DNA from: Celoporthe dispersa
Taxonomy: Eukaryota > Ascomycota > Sordariomycetes > Diaporthales > Cryphonectriaceae
DNA length: 64,000 nt
Direction of reading: 5' to 3'
Assembly (NCBI GenBank): GCA_016584495.1
Contig: WAID01000003.1
Location: 1,054,001 to 1,118,000, forward strand
Positions 10,418 to 20,686 of the stretch are shown here, piece by piece. Below the pieces are notes generated by a model. The model saw only the letters and a list, made by a program, of their open reading frames with translations. It made no database searches and was not told the origin of the DNA. The translations under genes were made by a program, and so were the position numbers. The first letter of the stretch is position 1, and every line of letters begins with the position of its first letter.

Positions 10418-13400
10418 AGGCCGCGCTGAGCCTCCTACCTTTGCTGTCTTCACTGCCCCGACTCTCATGGTTTCATGGACTGGACGACTCACCCAACTCT
10501 TTCCTTTCCTTCTTGTATATAGTCATAGTGATCTTTTTCTTTTTTTCCTTCCTTCTCTTTTTTCTTCCTTTCTTTCCTCACCCCCTCCCCCCCATCTTCA
10601 CTCGTTTCATTGTATGTTTTCTTGTCTTGTTTTGCTTCTTATCCCTTCCACTATCGCTCGCTTGACTTGTATGGCTGGCTGGTGGAGGACGACGACGACA
10701 AGGGCGAGATCGACAACGACGATGGGGGAGGAGATCGAGACCGAAAGGAGGGCAGAAGATCGTGTGCTTTTGTTTTTCGTACTTAGGAATACTGCTGCTC
10801 AACCCAAATTGTTCCATGTTTTATAATTTAGTTAGCCACTATTTCATCTTCATGCAGTGATGCTGTCATGCTTACCTCTTGGCTAGAAGGCTGTGGTGAC
10901 AAAAATGTAGTAACCAACCCCACCATTATAACTCTTTGCGTTGTGTAGTATGTATAGTCCCCTCTCTTTCTTTGTTTCCCTCTAGAACCATTTATATGTC
11001 AAAGATTCTCAACTAGTCCCCAAAGCTGTCTGTCTTGGTCTCAGTTGGGATTGTTGTTGCAGCTAGGGCTTGCATTGTGGACTCGGAGGAGCTCTGGTCG
11101 ATCACAGAGGGGGGTGGGGAGAGGAAAGGCATGGTCTTCTTAGTCTCTTCTCGATTGGAAGGAGTTTCGGTAGGAAATTGTAGAGGGTCTGATCGCAATC
11201 GTAAGAAGGGAGAGGGTGGAGGATCTGTCGGCTTGCATCTTTTGCGGCGGGGGCGGGGTTGTTCGCAACAGTGGGTAAATGTCAGGTCGTCCTGCTTACA
11301 GATGCGTCAGCGCGCTCTCAGGGAAATAGGTAGGCTATAATAGAAAAAGTAGCTCCTTCCATCCTGACTGTCCTCCAGAAGAAATCCACTGTATCGCAGT
11401 GTTAGGTACTGCTTGCGAGTAGATGTTGTTGGCATGGTGGCACAATTTCGGGCTTGGGCAGATGGAACACGAAGGCTGAGACTCGATCTTGACGTGGCTG
11501 CAGCCAGCCGAAAGCCAGAACAGAATAACAAGGACGTCCCTTGTCTATCAGTGTTGTAAACTGGGGCAGACAGTGCATATATGGAGGTTGTGCAGTTGTG
11601 GTGGGGACAGTTCATGTTGTTTGTTTTGTTGTTGCATAGAAATGTAAACAATTTGGGGATGGCAGCTTCTTTGTTTATCCCGGCAGGCAGTGGTTTGCAG
11701 CAATGCAGTGTGTAGTGTGCAGGTTCTGGGTCTGCGGGGTTCTGAGGACACCAGGAGGGAGCTGTCCTACCAGCAGATGGGGTTGGGGATTAGGTGCTTC
11801 AAGGGCCTACGCAGCCTCTGTAGCGTGGTGAAATACAGTGCAGATTAGGGCTGACTGTTCCTGAAGGTCATCTTGGCATGCTGTGGATGTGCTGTGGGCA
11901 GAAGGGTCTGGGCACTGCTGCTGAGGAAGCAGGGCCTGCAGTGCCCCCTCTTATACCCTTTCAGCGCCCTGCCAGCGGGCGTCTTGTCGGATGAGCCAGG
12001 CTTCACCCGACAAAAAACACATCAGCGACTGATCAGATGGATGTGCAAGACGATACAATATGGAGAGATGTGGCACAGGTGCACGGCATTTTATTCGTGC
12101 GACATTTTATTTGTTCTTGAGATGTGCGCAGGATTCCTGCTCAATTGCCAGGTCGAGAGGGAGGGAGACAGTCACTACCAAGGGCGTCCTGCGTGCACTG
12201 GCTCCAGTGGGTGGTGAGACACAATCAGAGGTGCTGTCAGTGCTTTTTGCCAGGGTATGCGCCTGAAAACCAAAAGAATCAATGATCAAATTACAGGGGG
12301 TTTCAGTGCTGAACGCTTCCCAAGATTTAGGTGCGGCAGTCACTGAAAAATAAGTGTACTAGTGGGTCCAAAAACCCCTGAGGAAACAGTCCTACAGTGG
12401 TTGTGGTGTTTCTTTTCTTAAGTCCGAGGTGGTATGCAGGTGCGGGCAGCCCGCCCTCCGTTACGTATGCAGACCCAGCCCCGAAAAAAGGCCAGAAAAA
12501 GCAAAAACGTCGTCGTTGTTGATGCCCCGAAGAAGCTAGCGGCATTTGTGGACAAGGTACCTGGCGGAGAGTTTCGAAACGGATCCGTTTTCGGCATTTT
12601 CGGCCGGTGGGCCTGGCTAGATCACGATCCAGGGTCCAAAGTTCGCCTTGTCTTTGTAGCGGTACCGTCGTAGCGCTATGGTGTGACAAGGGTTTCTCTC
12701 CGATTTGAGTTTAAAGTTCGACTATTCCGAGGTCGCGTCCCTGAGGCTCAAATGTGTTGGTAGGAAGAGTTGGGACGGGGAGGAGGGGGAACCGATAAAT
12801 GTCGAGGTGGTGTGGCAGGGTGAGCGGTGGGATGACGGCCTAGAGCCAAAAAAAAAAAAAAAAAAAAAAGGAGGGGGGGGGGACTTTCCGAAAGGAAAAA
12901 ACAATTAATTGGTAGCGGTGGTGGTATTTGGGGCGGGTGGCGTTGGCGCTGCTGACTGGACCGTTTACCAAAACTGGGCAGCACCGTTACGGCCTGGTGT
13001 GTCTGAATTACCGTCCCGCGTTGTCCACCACATGGGAAGAAGAAAAAAAAAGCTTCTGTGTGATTGAGGAATGATTACGCTCTGCACTTATCTCCTCTTG
13101 TCGTAAAAAGAAGAAATAAAATCAAGGGTGACAGGTGAACAAAAATAGAAGAAAGAAAAAGAAAAAGAAGAAAAAAAGAATGCAAGTCCATCGAGAACAT
13201 CATTGCTCTCTGGGATGTGTCTTGACACCCAAGGTGGGCTATGGCATGCATGGATGATGATCCCCCGCCTGTAAACCCGCTGTGGTGCTGACCCTGCCGG
13301 GGTTGATGTCCACTAAAGACCTGGAAAATTACTTGCCCCAGGCCCAAGTTACAGCGTCCACCTTGCCGTTCTCTTAGCGCAGATCACCAGGCCAGACATC

Positions 13401-13942
13401 AACTACCAAGACCGACCTCCCCGGCCGCGTCTTGATTTTGCAGAGGGGATCCCCACGAGAAATGGCAAATCACCCTGCCAGCTTCCCATGAATAAAGATA
13501 CTACGGATTGTTTTTTTGGGGTGAGTTTTTTTTCTTTCTTTCAAATGTTGGTTGCGCTACCTAACTAGAGATACTTTGGTTGTTTGTTGAGCTAACTAAA
13601 GTAAGAAATGAAAGGAGCGTGTGTGTTGAATATTATTAGCTGGGCTTCCTTTCCCCCTCCCACCGGGCACCGTGTTTTGTCAATCTGAGTTTGCCCGGCC
13701 TACATTCTCCAATGGTTCTCATCCCTCTTCAACGCCACCAGTCCTTTCCGCCTGCTACTGCTTAATTTCTTCTAGACGACTTTATCACCCGAGATGACTT
13801 GTACCTGCTCCTGGCTGAACCAGGCGCTAGACCCCTTGAGCCAGAGACCGCGCCCGCCTAGGCTTGGATGTGGAGGGCTGAGGCTGCAGTGGACTAAACG
13901 TTGCTTGATGGCAGGTGACAGGGCATGGCGAGCATGTGGCGT
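10418..13942. other. intergenic region
   Basis: T-rich sequence at 10530-10640 probably belongs to the 3' end of the preceding gene. Homopolymer A runs lie at 12848-12869 and 13130-13180. I see no convincing reading frame, RNA gene or repeat family in the rest. Confidence 0.6.
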
Positions 13943-15926
13943 TTAGGGTAGGGTCTCAGCTGTCTGGCCACCGTCGACGCTGTGCTTGGTGCGTTTTGTC
14001 GTGGGCGGGGCATCCTCCGGATCAGCTACCGCCGCCCGCTTGTTGCAAGGAGGTGAAGCAGCAGCAGGAGAAGCAGCAGCAGGCGCAGCAAGAGCAGGAG
14101 CATCAGCATCAGCCTCGGCGTCGGCGTCGGCATCAGCATGCGCATCCGCATCAGCAGCGGCATCAGCAGCGGCAGCAGCAGCAGCAGCAGCAGCAGGAGC
14201 AGCTGTAGCAGGAGCAGCAGGAGGAGGAGGTGGTGGTGGAGGAGCAGGATGATTAGGATCCTGAGTCTCGCTGGCGAGGCGGATAAAATGCTGGATGGTC
14301 CTGTCGATGGGGAAGTCCTCCGCCCAGGTAGTTGCCTCAAGGGTGTGTATCAGAGGTGTGAGATCGATATGAGAATACGTAGGCCAGTTTTCCAGGAGAA
14401 ACGTGAGCTTGGGGAAGCACGTAGCGGCGCTGGCGCGCAGCCATGGGCGTAGGAGCATTACGTTGCTCGCCAGGAACACGTTGATGGGGTTGGGGGCCTC
14501 GCGAACCCTGCGCCTGAGATCATGGACGACGGCGGCGCACCAGTAGTTCCCGTTATATTCATAACGGGGGTCCCATCGTGGGAGCCAGCTGAGGGAGTTC
14601 ATGACAGTGACACCGACGGACCACATATCAACGGCGGGGGTACAGGTCCAGGTCAGGGGAGTTCACAATCGGCACCCGCTGCGGCAGCGTCTCGGGAGCG
14701 GCCCATTTCACCGTGTTGCCTGGCGGCGAGATGATACTGACATCGTTACCCTCCGCTGCTGAGGACAGGTCACAAAGCGTCACGTGGATACCGCTAGAAC
14801 GTCGGAACTCCATCATCAGGCTGTACGGGTTGATGGCCCTGTGCACAACCGGCGGGTTGAGGCCGTGAAGGTAATACAGCAGCCGGATCAGCTGCCAGAA
14901 GGCCGAAATACATTCGTCGACCCTGAGGCTGTACGGCAGCTTGGGGTAGATCAGGTCTGCCCTGGGGGTCGATTTATAGTATATCTCCAGCGATGGGAGC
15001 CTCGCGTGGTCGAGCTTCACGATGTTTGGCTGTTGGCCTGCGGTGTTAGCCCTACGGGTCCCGTACACAAGGAGCATGAGGACGACGACGAGCTTGGTTG
15101 AACTCACGTGGTTGAGCCGTCTCAGCAGTGCCATCTCACGCATCCACATATCGACGTCGACACGCCCAGCATCCATCTCGGCCATGGAGGGGCGTTTGTA
15201 CAGAAAGCCCCGTCCGGTGCTGACGTTCCAGGTACGGGCCAGCTCGCCGACGTTGAGCTGCATTTTAAAGGTGTCCAGGCAGACGGGACCCCTCTGGAAC
15301 GGCGCCAGTTGGTCGGGGTCGCGCAGGATGAGGGGCCGAGCATCGAACAATGCCTTCTGAAAGCGGTGGACGCTCTGGTGGTACCATTCATCCTCGTGGT
15401 AGGCGACGATGAGCTGGAAGCTCAGGCGTGCATGGGGCCGAAGACCAATCCTGTGCTTGGGATTGTTGAACTCGGCGCCGGAGACGATCCAGGTGAACTT
15501 GCTGCGGCGGTTGTTGCCGTTTTTGTTCTCGTAAAGGACCTCGGTCCCAGATTGGGAGCCCAGGTCCACCACGATGAGGCGATGGCTGGCATCAAAGGTG
15601 ATACTGAAGTGGTGGTCGCCCAGGAAGTCATGGTCAGGCAGGACGAAGTCGCAATCGGAGTTCCGGCCGAAGACAAAACCATGGCTAGTCCGGGTAAGCA
15701 TGCTGAATTTCAGCGCCAGGTGAGGACGGCTGAGCAGGACCCAGCCGATATCTGTATTGGGAGGAGGCGGAGCTTGGCCCTGCTGGGGCTGGACAGTTAT
15801 CGCGGGAACATGACCTGGGATCGACTCGATCCAGGCTTTTCCGAGTTCATAGCTTCCGTTAGAAGGGCTAGTGTCGACAGGATAGAGGCGCGCAATGGTA
15901 TCGGGGTCTCCAAGATTCAGTAACAT
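13943..15926 (-). CDS. FHA domain-pseudokinase fusion protein (frameshifted)
   Basis: Start ATG at 15926; exons 15108-15926 and 13943-15029; intron 15030-15107 (GTGAGT...CAACAG, 78 nt). Splicing gives LRRLNHPNIVKLDHA, the kinase alpha-C to beta-4 consensus. Residues about 65-135 form an FHA domain (GFVFGRNSDCDF, GDHHFSI, SGTEV), a phosphothreonine-binding fold. The kinase-like part keeps a beta-3 lysine candidate (FLYKRP) and alpha-C Glu (MREMALLRRL). The catalytic loop, however, reads VVHRAINPYSLM instead of HRDLKPxN, and the DFG site reads CDLS, so it is probably a pseudokinase. The APE motif is present (KWAAPETLP). The frame breaks at the C5 run at 14636-14640. With four Cs it reads YPAVDMWSVGVTV, the normal subdomain IX, giving about 634 aa. 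The C-terminus is Pro/Ala/Asp low complexity with a basic TTKRTKH motif. The arrangement resembles Rad53/Chk2-type kinases, but partner and pathway are unknown. Confidence 0.8.
14040..14235. repeat. GCA/GCT-rich low-complexity coding repeat
   Basis: Interrupted GCA/CAG-type triplets encode the Ala- and Asp-Ala-rich tail of the FHA-pseudokinase protein on the minus strand. The same triplets look like long polyQ or polyA frames on the plus strand, which are shadows. Confidence 0.85.
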
Positions 15927-16270
15927 CTTGAGCTGGAGTTGTTGAAGTTGTTGTTGAAATTGTTGTTGTTGTAGTTGTAGTAGTTGTTTTTGCCTCAGGA
16001 GAAGCAGGAGGAGGAGAACAAGATGCAGAAGGAGCAGAGGACGCAGAAGAAAAAGAACAAGCAGAAGGAGATGATAGTGGTTGAAGGAGGATCACAAGAA
16101 GGAAGGATCACCACGAGAAGGAGCATATGATCAGACCACAAGAAGCGAGGACGGCTAGACCACACAGAGGTGTAGAGATAGGCAGAGAGGTGATGAAGAG
16201 CAAAAGGTTGAGGACGACAGGAGGTGTCGAAAACAGGGGAATCGCGTTGACCTGGTTTTCCACTGAGTTA

Positions 16271-16274
16271 GTGA

Positions 16275-16309
<35 letters not shown>

Positions 16310-16329
16310 GGAGAGAGAGGGAGAGAAAG

Positions 16330-16381
<52 letters not shown>
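16271..16381. repeat. polypurine (GA/GAAA)n tract
   Basis: About 110 bases almost entirely of G and A on the plus strand, made of GAGAGA and GAAAGAGA units with mirror symmetry. Intergenic. Confidence 0.9.
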
Positions 16382-17352
16382 GCGTGGGGTGGGAGAGAGG
16401 ACGGGTGCTGTGCTGCTCACGGGCTATGACCTAAGGCTAGTAGTCAAGCTGCAGTCGACGTGAGTGACAGAAGTTGGTGGCGTGCATTCACACGTATCAT
16501 CGCACTCCGCCGTGTTTGCACTTTTGATCAGGAGGAGGCTTCTTCCGCCGAAGCAACATCGCCATCGTTGCCGCTATGTTTACCTGATACAGCACTCTGC
16601 CTGTTCAGGCCGTGCTGCTACCCCGCAGCGCCTGCACAAGGGTAATGAGCACTGGCGGGCGCTCCCCGGTTGGACGGCCAGCTGCAGCAAAGTTGCTTCT
16701 GAAATGCGCTTGCTCCCACGGTGAGCTGGCGCTGCACCCTTGGAGTTCCCGAGTTGAAGCCATGAGGTATCTGTGGCTGCATAGATACCTTGGACATGCT
16801 TGTTAGTACCTGATAGGGCACTCACGGGGGGCCTCTTTGGTAGGCCGCCTACCCACTGTAATGACCCCACCTGTATACGCCCTTATCTGGGCCGTGGCGA
16901 GGCCTGCAAACGAGACACAAGCAGTAGGGGTAGGAGAGAACAGGGAGAACAGAAAAACGAAAACGACGAGGGGGGGGTCTCGGTCCAGAGAGAGTATTGA
17001 GCCCCACTTCTATGTCTGAGCTTGAACCGCTCGCGGGGTTGCACAGCAGAAAATAGTGTCCCAGAAAAACAAAAGAACCAGCATGGATGACATCAGGCTT
17101 TCTCGAAACGATCATATTTGTCCAGTCGATGATGTACTTGATTTACCGTCTTGTGCAACGTATGAACGCACCAGGACGAGGCCTGTGGGAAAAGAAGAGA
17201 GAGGGTGAGAGAGAAGGGCAAAGAGCGAGGGAGGGGGCCAGGGGTAGGGGAGGGTGGAGAGGACGAGGGAGGGTATAGCGGGCGGAGAAGGGGTTAGAAG
17301 AGAAGAAAAGCAGCGACATGACGACGGGACAGGGCCAGAGCTTGACTGAGCC

Positions 17353-17353
17353 T

Positions 17354-17380
<27 letters not shown>
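17353..17380. repeat. (GA)n microsatellite
   Basis: An uninterrupted GA run of about 28 bases between genes. Confidence 0.9.
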
Positions 17381-17386
<6 letters not shown>

Positions 17387-18032
17387 CCTCAGACACACAG
17401 AGAGAGCGAGAGAGAGATGCACATACCCCTTCCTGTGTCCATTCCCGAGCAAGGCTTTCCGGCTCATAGCGATCCGTCTGCAGCAGCTGCTGCTGTTTCA
17501 GTACAGCGTTAATGGAAAGGCTGGCTGGAAGACGGCCAACCCCTCCCAATGAAGCTGACACATGCGACGCCGACTCGTCCATCAAGCCTATTCAATGTCG
17601 TGCCTCCTCCTCCTCCTCATCTTCTTATTCTGCTTCTTGTGAGGTCCTGTGATTGATATGAGTCTCTTTCTCATGCCCATCATGCTCACTGCTTAAATTT
17701 CCCTGGTAGTCTGCCATGGTGACTGCAGTGCCAGAACTAAAGTGCCTGTGTGCGTATCAGCATGATTATTAAGATGTGCTCCGCTTGCACGTCACCCCTG
17801 TCCGGGACCTACCTGAAGCGTGCGTGCAGCCCGGTCATTGTTCTCCGAGATCATAATGAAGGTCGATCACCAATGATCCGTATTCTGAAGCCACATGCTC
17901 ATTCTTTGTACTCGACACGATCCAGGCTATCATGATCAGCTTATGATTAGTTTTGGTGAAGCAGCCTTCTCCTAAATATGGCACAGGTGGACGGGGAGGT
18001 GCAGGTGTTCGAGCAGGAGCCTGACTACTCAC

Positions 18033-20040
18033 AACTGCCGCGGCTGGGCATGGAAATGAATCAAGGGCAAGATAGAGGTCATTTTTCGGGTCCAAGAGGA
18101 AATAAGAACTGTTTTCCAGTCGGCGCGTCGGATCACACATGACGGCGGGGAAAGAATATCCAGTTCTGGCGATTTGTTTGTATTTTCTCTCGTAGGCTTC
18201 GATTCCGTGTGGCGGAAGGAAAAGCGCCGTCCGTGCCTATGGCTGCGCACAATGCGTCGACGACGTGCTTGGTCTTCTGGGCGAGCTCTCTGGTAGGTGC
18301 GCCTCACCATCGATGTCGAACTGTCCTTGCTGATCATGTTTACAGGATCACAGGTACAGCCTGGGAAGACCATCAATAAACCACATGGTAGCACGAACAT
18401 GGACGAGCTCTAGAAGCCCCACGGACCTTTCTTGGGGAGGCTGCTGAAGTGATCCACGGAGCCGCCTTTTGACCTCTGTCTTTGTCATGGCCCCGGCTGT
18501 ATGTCTGTCGTTCCTCCTACCCAGTGTCCCCCCCGCACGTATGGATCGCGTGCAGCTGACGAGACCGCAGGAGGAAAAACACCGCGATGCTGAGCAGGCG
18601 TCAAGATGACCTGCGGATCTCTATAGAAGTGTTAGCTGTCGCGCAAAAGAATAGTCATCGTGGGGAAGAAAGGGTCTGACTTGGTGATTCCAGCATACTA
18701 TGGACCTCCAGCGTGCATCTCGACTACGGCAAGACGATATCAGGCTACCTCATGCATACGCTGGCCATCGAAGTCGTCCGTCCTCATAGAAGGTCCGCCG
18801 TCACCACGAGGGCCACCAACCTCGGCGCATGTCGCACGGGCTGAGAGACATCCGAGATCAAGAAGCACAACGGCGCCATCTCAAGCTCTCCTATCGATTG
18901 GACCCTGGAGATCTGTCCTCGCCGTGTCACACGCGACTCGCATGCATACTGAGAAAACCGCGTGGGCAGGGCAGGGCGAGCGACCCGGGACATGATCACG
19001 CGTGGGATGCGATGTTGGCCTCTCCTTCTTGGGCAACCCCCACCACAGCCGGTGTTTTCTCCTCCAGCGCCATCCAGGCCACTTGGGAACCTTGGCGTCG
19101 TGGGAACAGTGGCAGATAAGATCGGTCTGTGATGGCAGCTGTCCTCAAGACACCCGGGGATACGATTCTGGGCTTGGTGGTGCATGCATTCTGCTCTCAG
19201 AAGACGTGCCGAGACTTGTATAGCAGCGAAGCCGTGGAAGGGGAGGAGGGAGGATGTCAAGGTTCTTGGTGACAGAACCTGGTGGCAAGGTGACGAGGCA
19301 AGGTGACGAAATACAGAATGTCTCGGAAGGTTTGAGCGTAGCGTTGTGTTGTATAGTTGATTAGCTCCTTCAGCCCAAAAAAACTCTTTAGGGGGGAATC
19401 TGGCGGCCTCTTCCTTCCTCTGGTGAGCATCGTCAGGCCAGGCTCTCGATCAATCCTAAGCCGCTCTCTGGACCCCCTCTCCCTTAAAAAAAATAAAAAT
19501 AAAAATACAGCAAGTCAAGTTCTATTGACACCCGGGCCATTGTGCAAAGACGTCATACTTGGACGATGAATCTCGGTCGCTCTTTCATCTTCAACATGCT
19601 GTTGAGGATGGTACACTGGCTGATGTCAGGTCCTTGGGAGAAGACCGCGTCAAGGAAAGAGAGACCCAGGGGACCCAAGATACGCAGCCATCAGAGGTAA
19701 CCACGCCCTCGCCCTCGCGAGTCATGAAGGACGGTGTTTATTTCTTCTTCTTTCGGGTTCGGCACGACAGCTGAGCAAGACTCAGGAGAGCCCTCGAGGT
19801 GGTGCTTTAGTAGAGTGTCTACGCGTCGTGGGCTAGGAAGTCTTGTCGTCATCGTCCCAGCCCCGGAGGACAGGCCTTCCTTCCTCTGCAGCCCGGTCAT
19901 GGCATTCCGCACATCACATTGCGTGAATTTATCGATGACTTACATACCTTGTGTTAAGAATCGGAGCATCGTACGGAAAAACTCCAGCGCAGCGCGTCTC
20001 AGCTTCCCCAAGAACCCCATCCTCCCGTCTTCCCATACCT
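18033..20040 (-). CDS. unidentified intron-rich gene, partial reconstruction
   Basis: Several minus-strand segments bounded by splice-like sites read as protein. At 19945-20036 an open segment ends at GTATGT and includes FPYDAPILNT. Exon 19559-19619 (ATCAG...GTATGA) reads QCTILNSMLKMKERPRFIVQ and can join it in phase. Exon 19000-19190 includes RIVSPGVLRTAAITDRSY and then VAWMALEEKTPAVVGVAQEG. At 18033-18320 (GGACAG...GTGAGT) the frames combine to FDIDGEAHL, KTKHVVDALCAAIGTDGAF, GIEAYERKYKQIARTGY and MCDPTRRLENSSYFLLDP, but at least two one-base indels are needed (one in the T4 run near 18220). Start, stop and some exons are not located, and I cannot name the family. The small exons resemble the exon structure of the neighbouring ADSS gene. 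It could be a functional gene with sequencing indels or a decayed one. Confidence 0.35.
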
Positions 20041-20686
20041 AGAACGATCATTTCTTTACCACGTTTGTTCCAGGGGGTCTTCCTACATTCGCATCGGGAC
20101 AATATGAGCAGAGGCGTAGGTAGGTTGGTTTGGGCTGGGCACTACTGGACACACAGGTGCTGCGGCAGCGACCCCAGCAGGTGTCCGGGATGCCCCACGC
20201 GGATACCCACCACGATTCGCTCCATCGCAGGGCCCTGTCACCGACCTCGTCACAGTAACGAGGATCTGTGGATAGCCTTTCCACTGACACTACATAGTGA
20301 AGGGAGAGAGTATAGGGAGTGGCAGTTAACTGAGCAATCATAGCCGATACCCTAGTTGGATTAACAATAGACAGACTGCAAGACGATTTTTTTTTACTGA
20401 TCCATAAGTACGTCTGTTTTCACAGAGGTGTTCGGATGCAAAGTCGAGAAGACGCACCTGACACTGGTATGGCGTCATGCTTAGATGGAGGGACCGTTCA
20501 CCTGGTGACTACTAGACAAGTCTATAAATCTAAAATTGCTCTATCTAATTTTGTCTGTCTACCAGTGGATATCTACCATCCGGTTGTTCCAGGCCCCTGA
20601 ACCCAACGCGAGAAATGACTGCTTGCTGCTGTTCTGCCATGTGATGCTGGACAGGAGAAATGACTTTGCAGCGTAGCGGCCAGCAA
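20041..20686. other. intergenic region downstream of ADSS
   Basis: About 650 bases between the ADSS stop and the next minus-strand fragments. No supported reading frame, RNA or repeat was seen. Confidence 0.55.

Larger units (their letters stand above)
15927..17980. other. intergenic, purine-rich tracts
   Basis: Holds (TTG)n at 15950-15985, a long GA/GAAA polypurine block at 16271-16381 and a second GA run at 17353-17380. I see no supported gene. Confidence 0.6.

Noticed and set aside
9584..10492. 302-codon minus-strand frame
   Set aside because: Antisense of exon 3 of the 8.3-10.4 kb gene.
15108..15923. 271-codon plus-strand frame
   Set aside because: Antisense of the FHA exon; FHA and kinase motifs lie on the minus strand.
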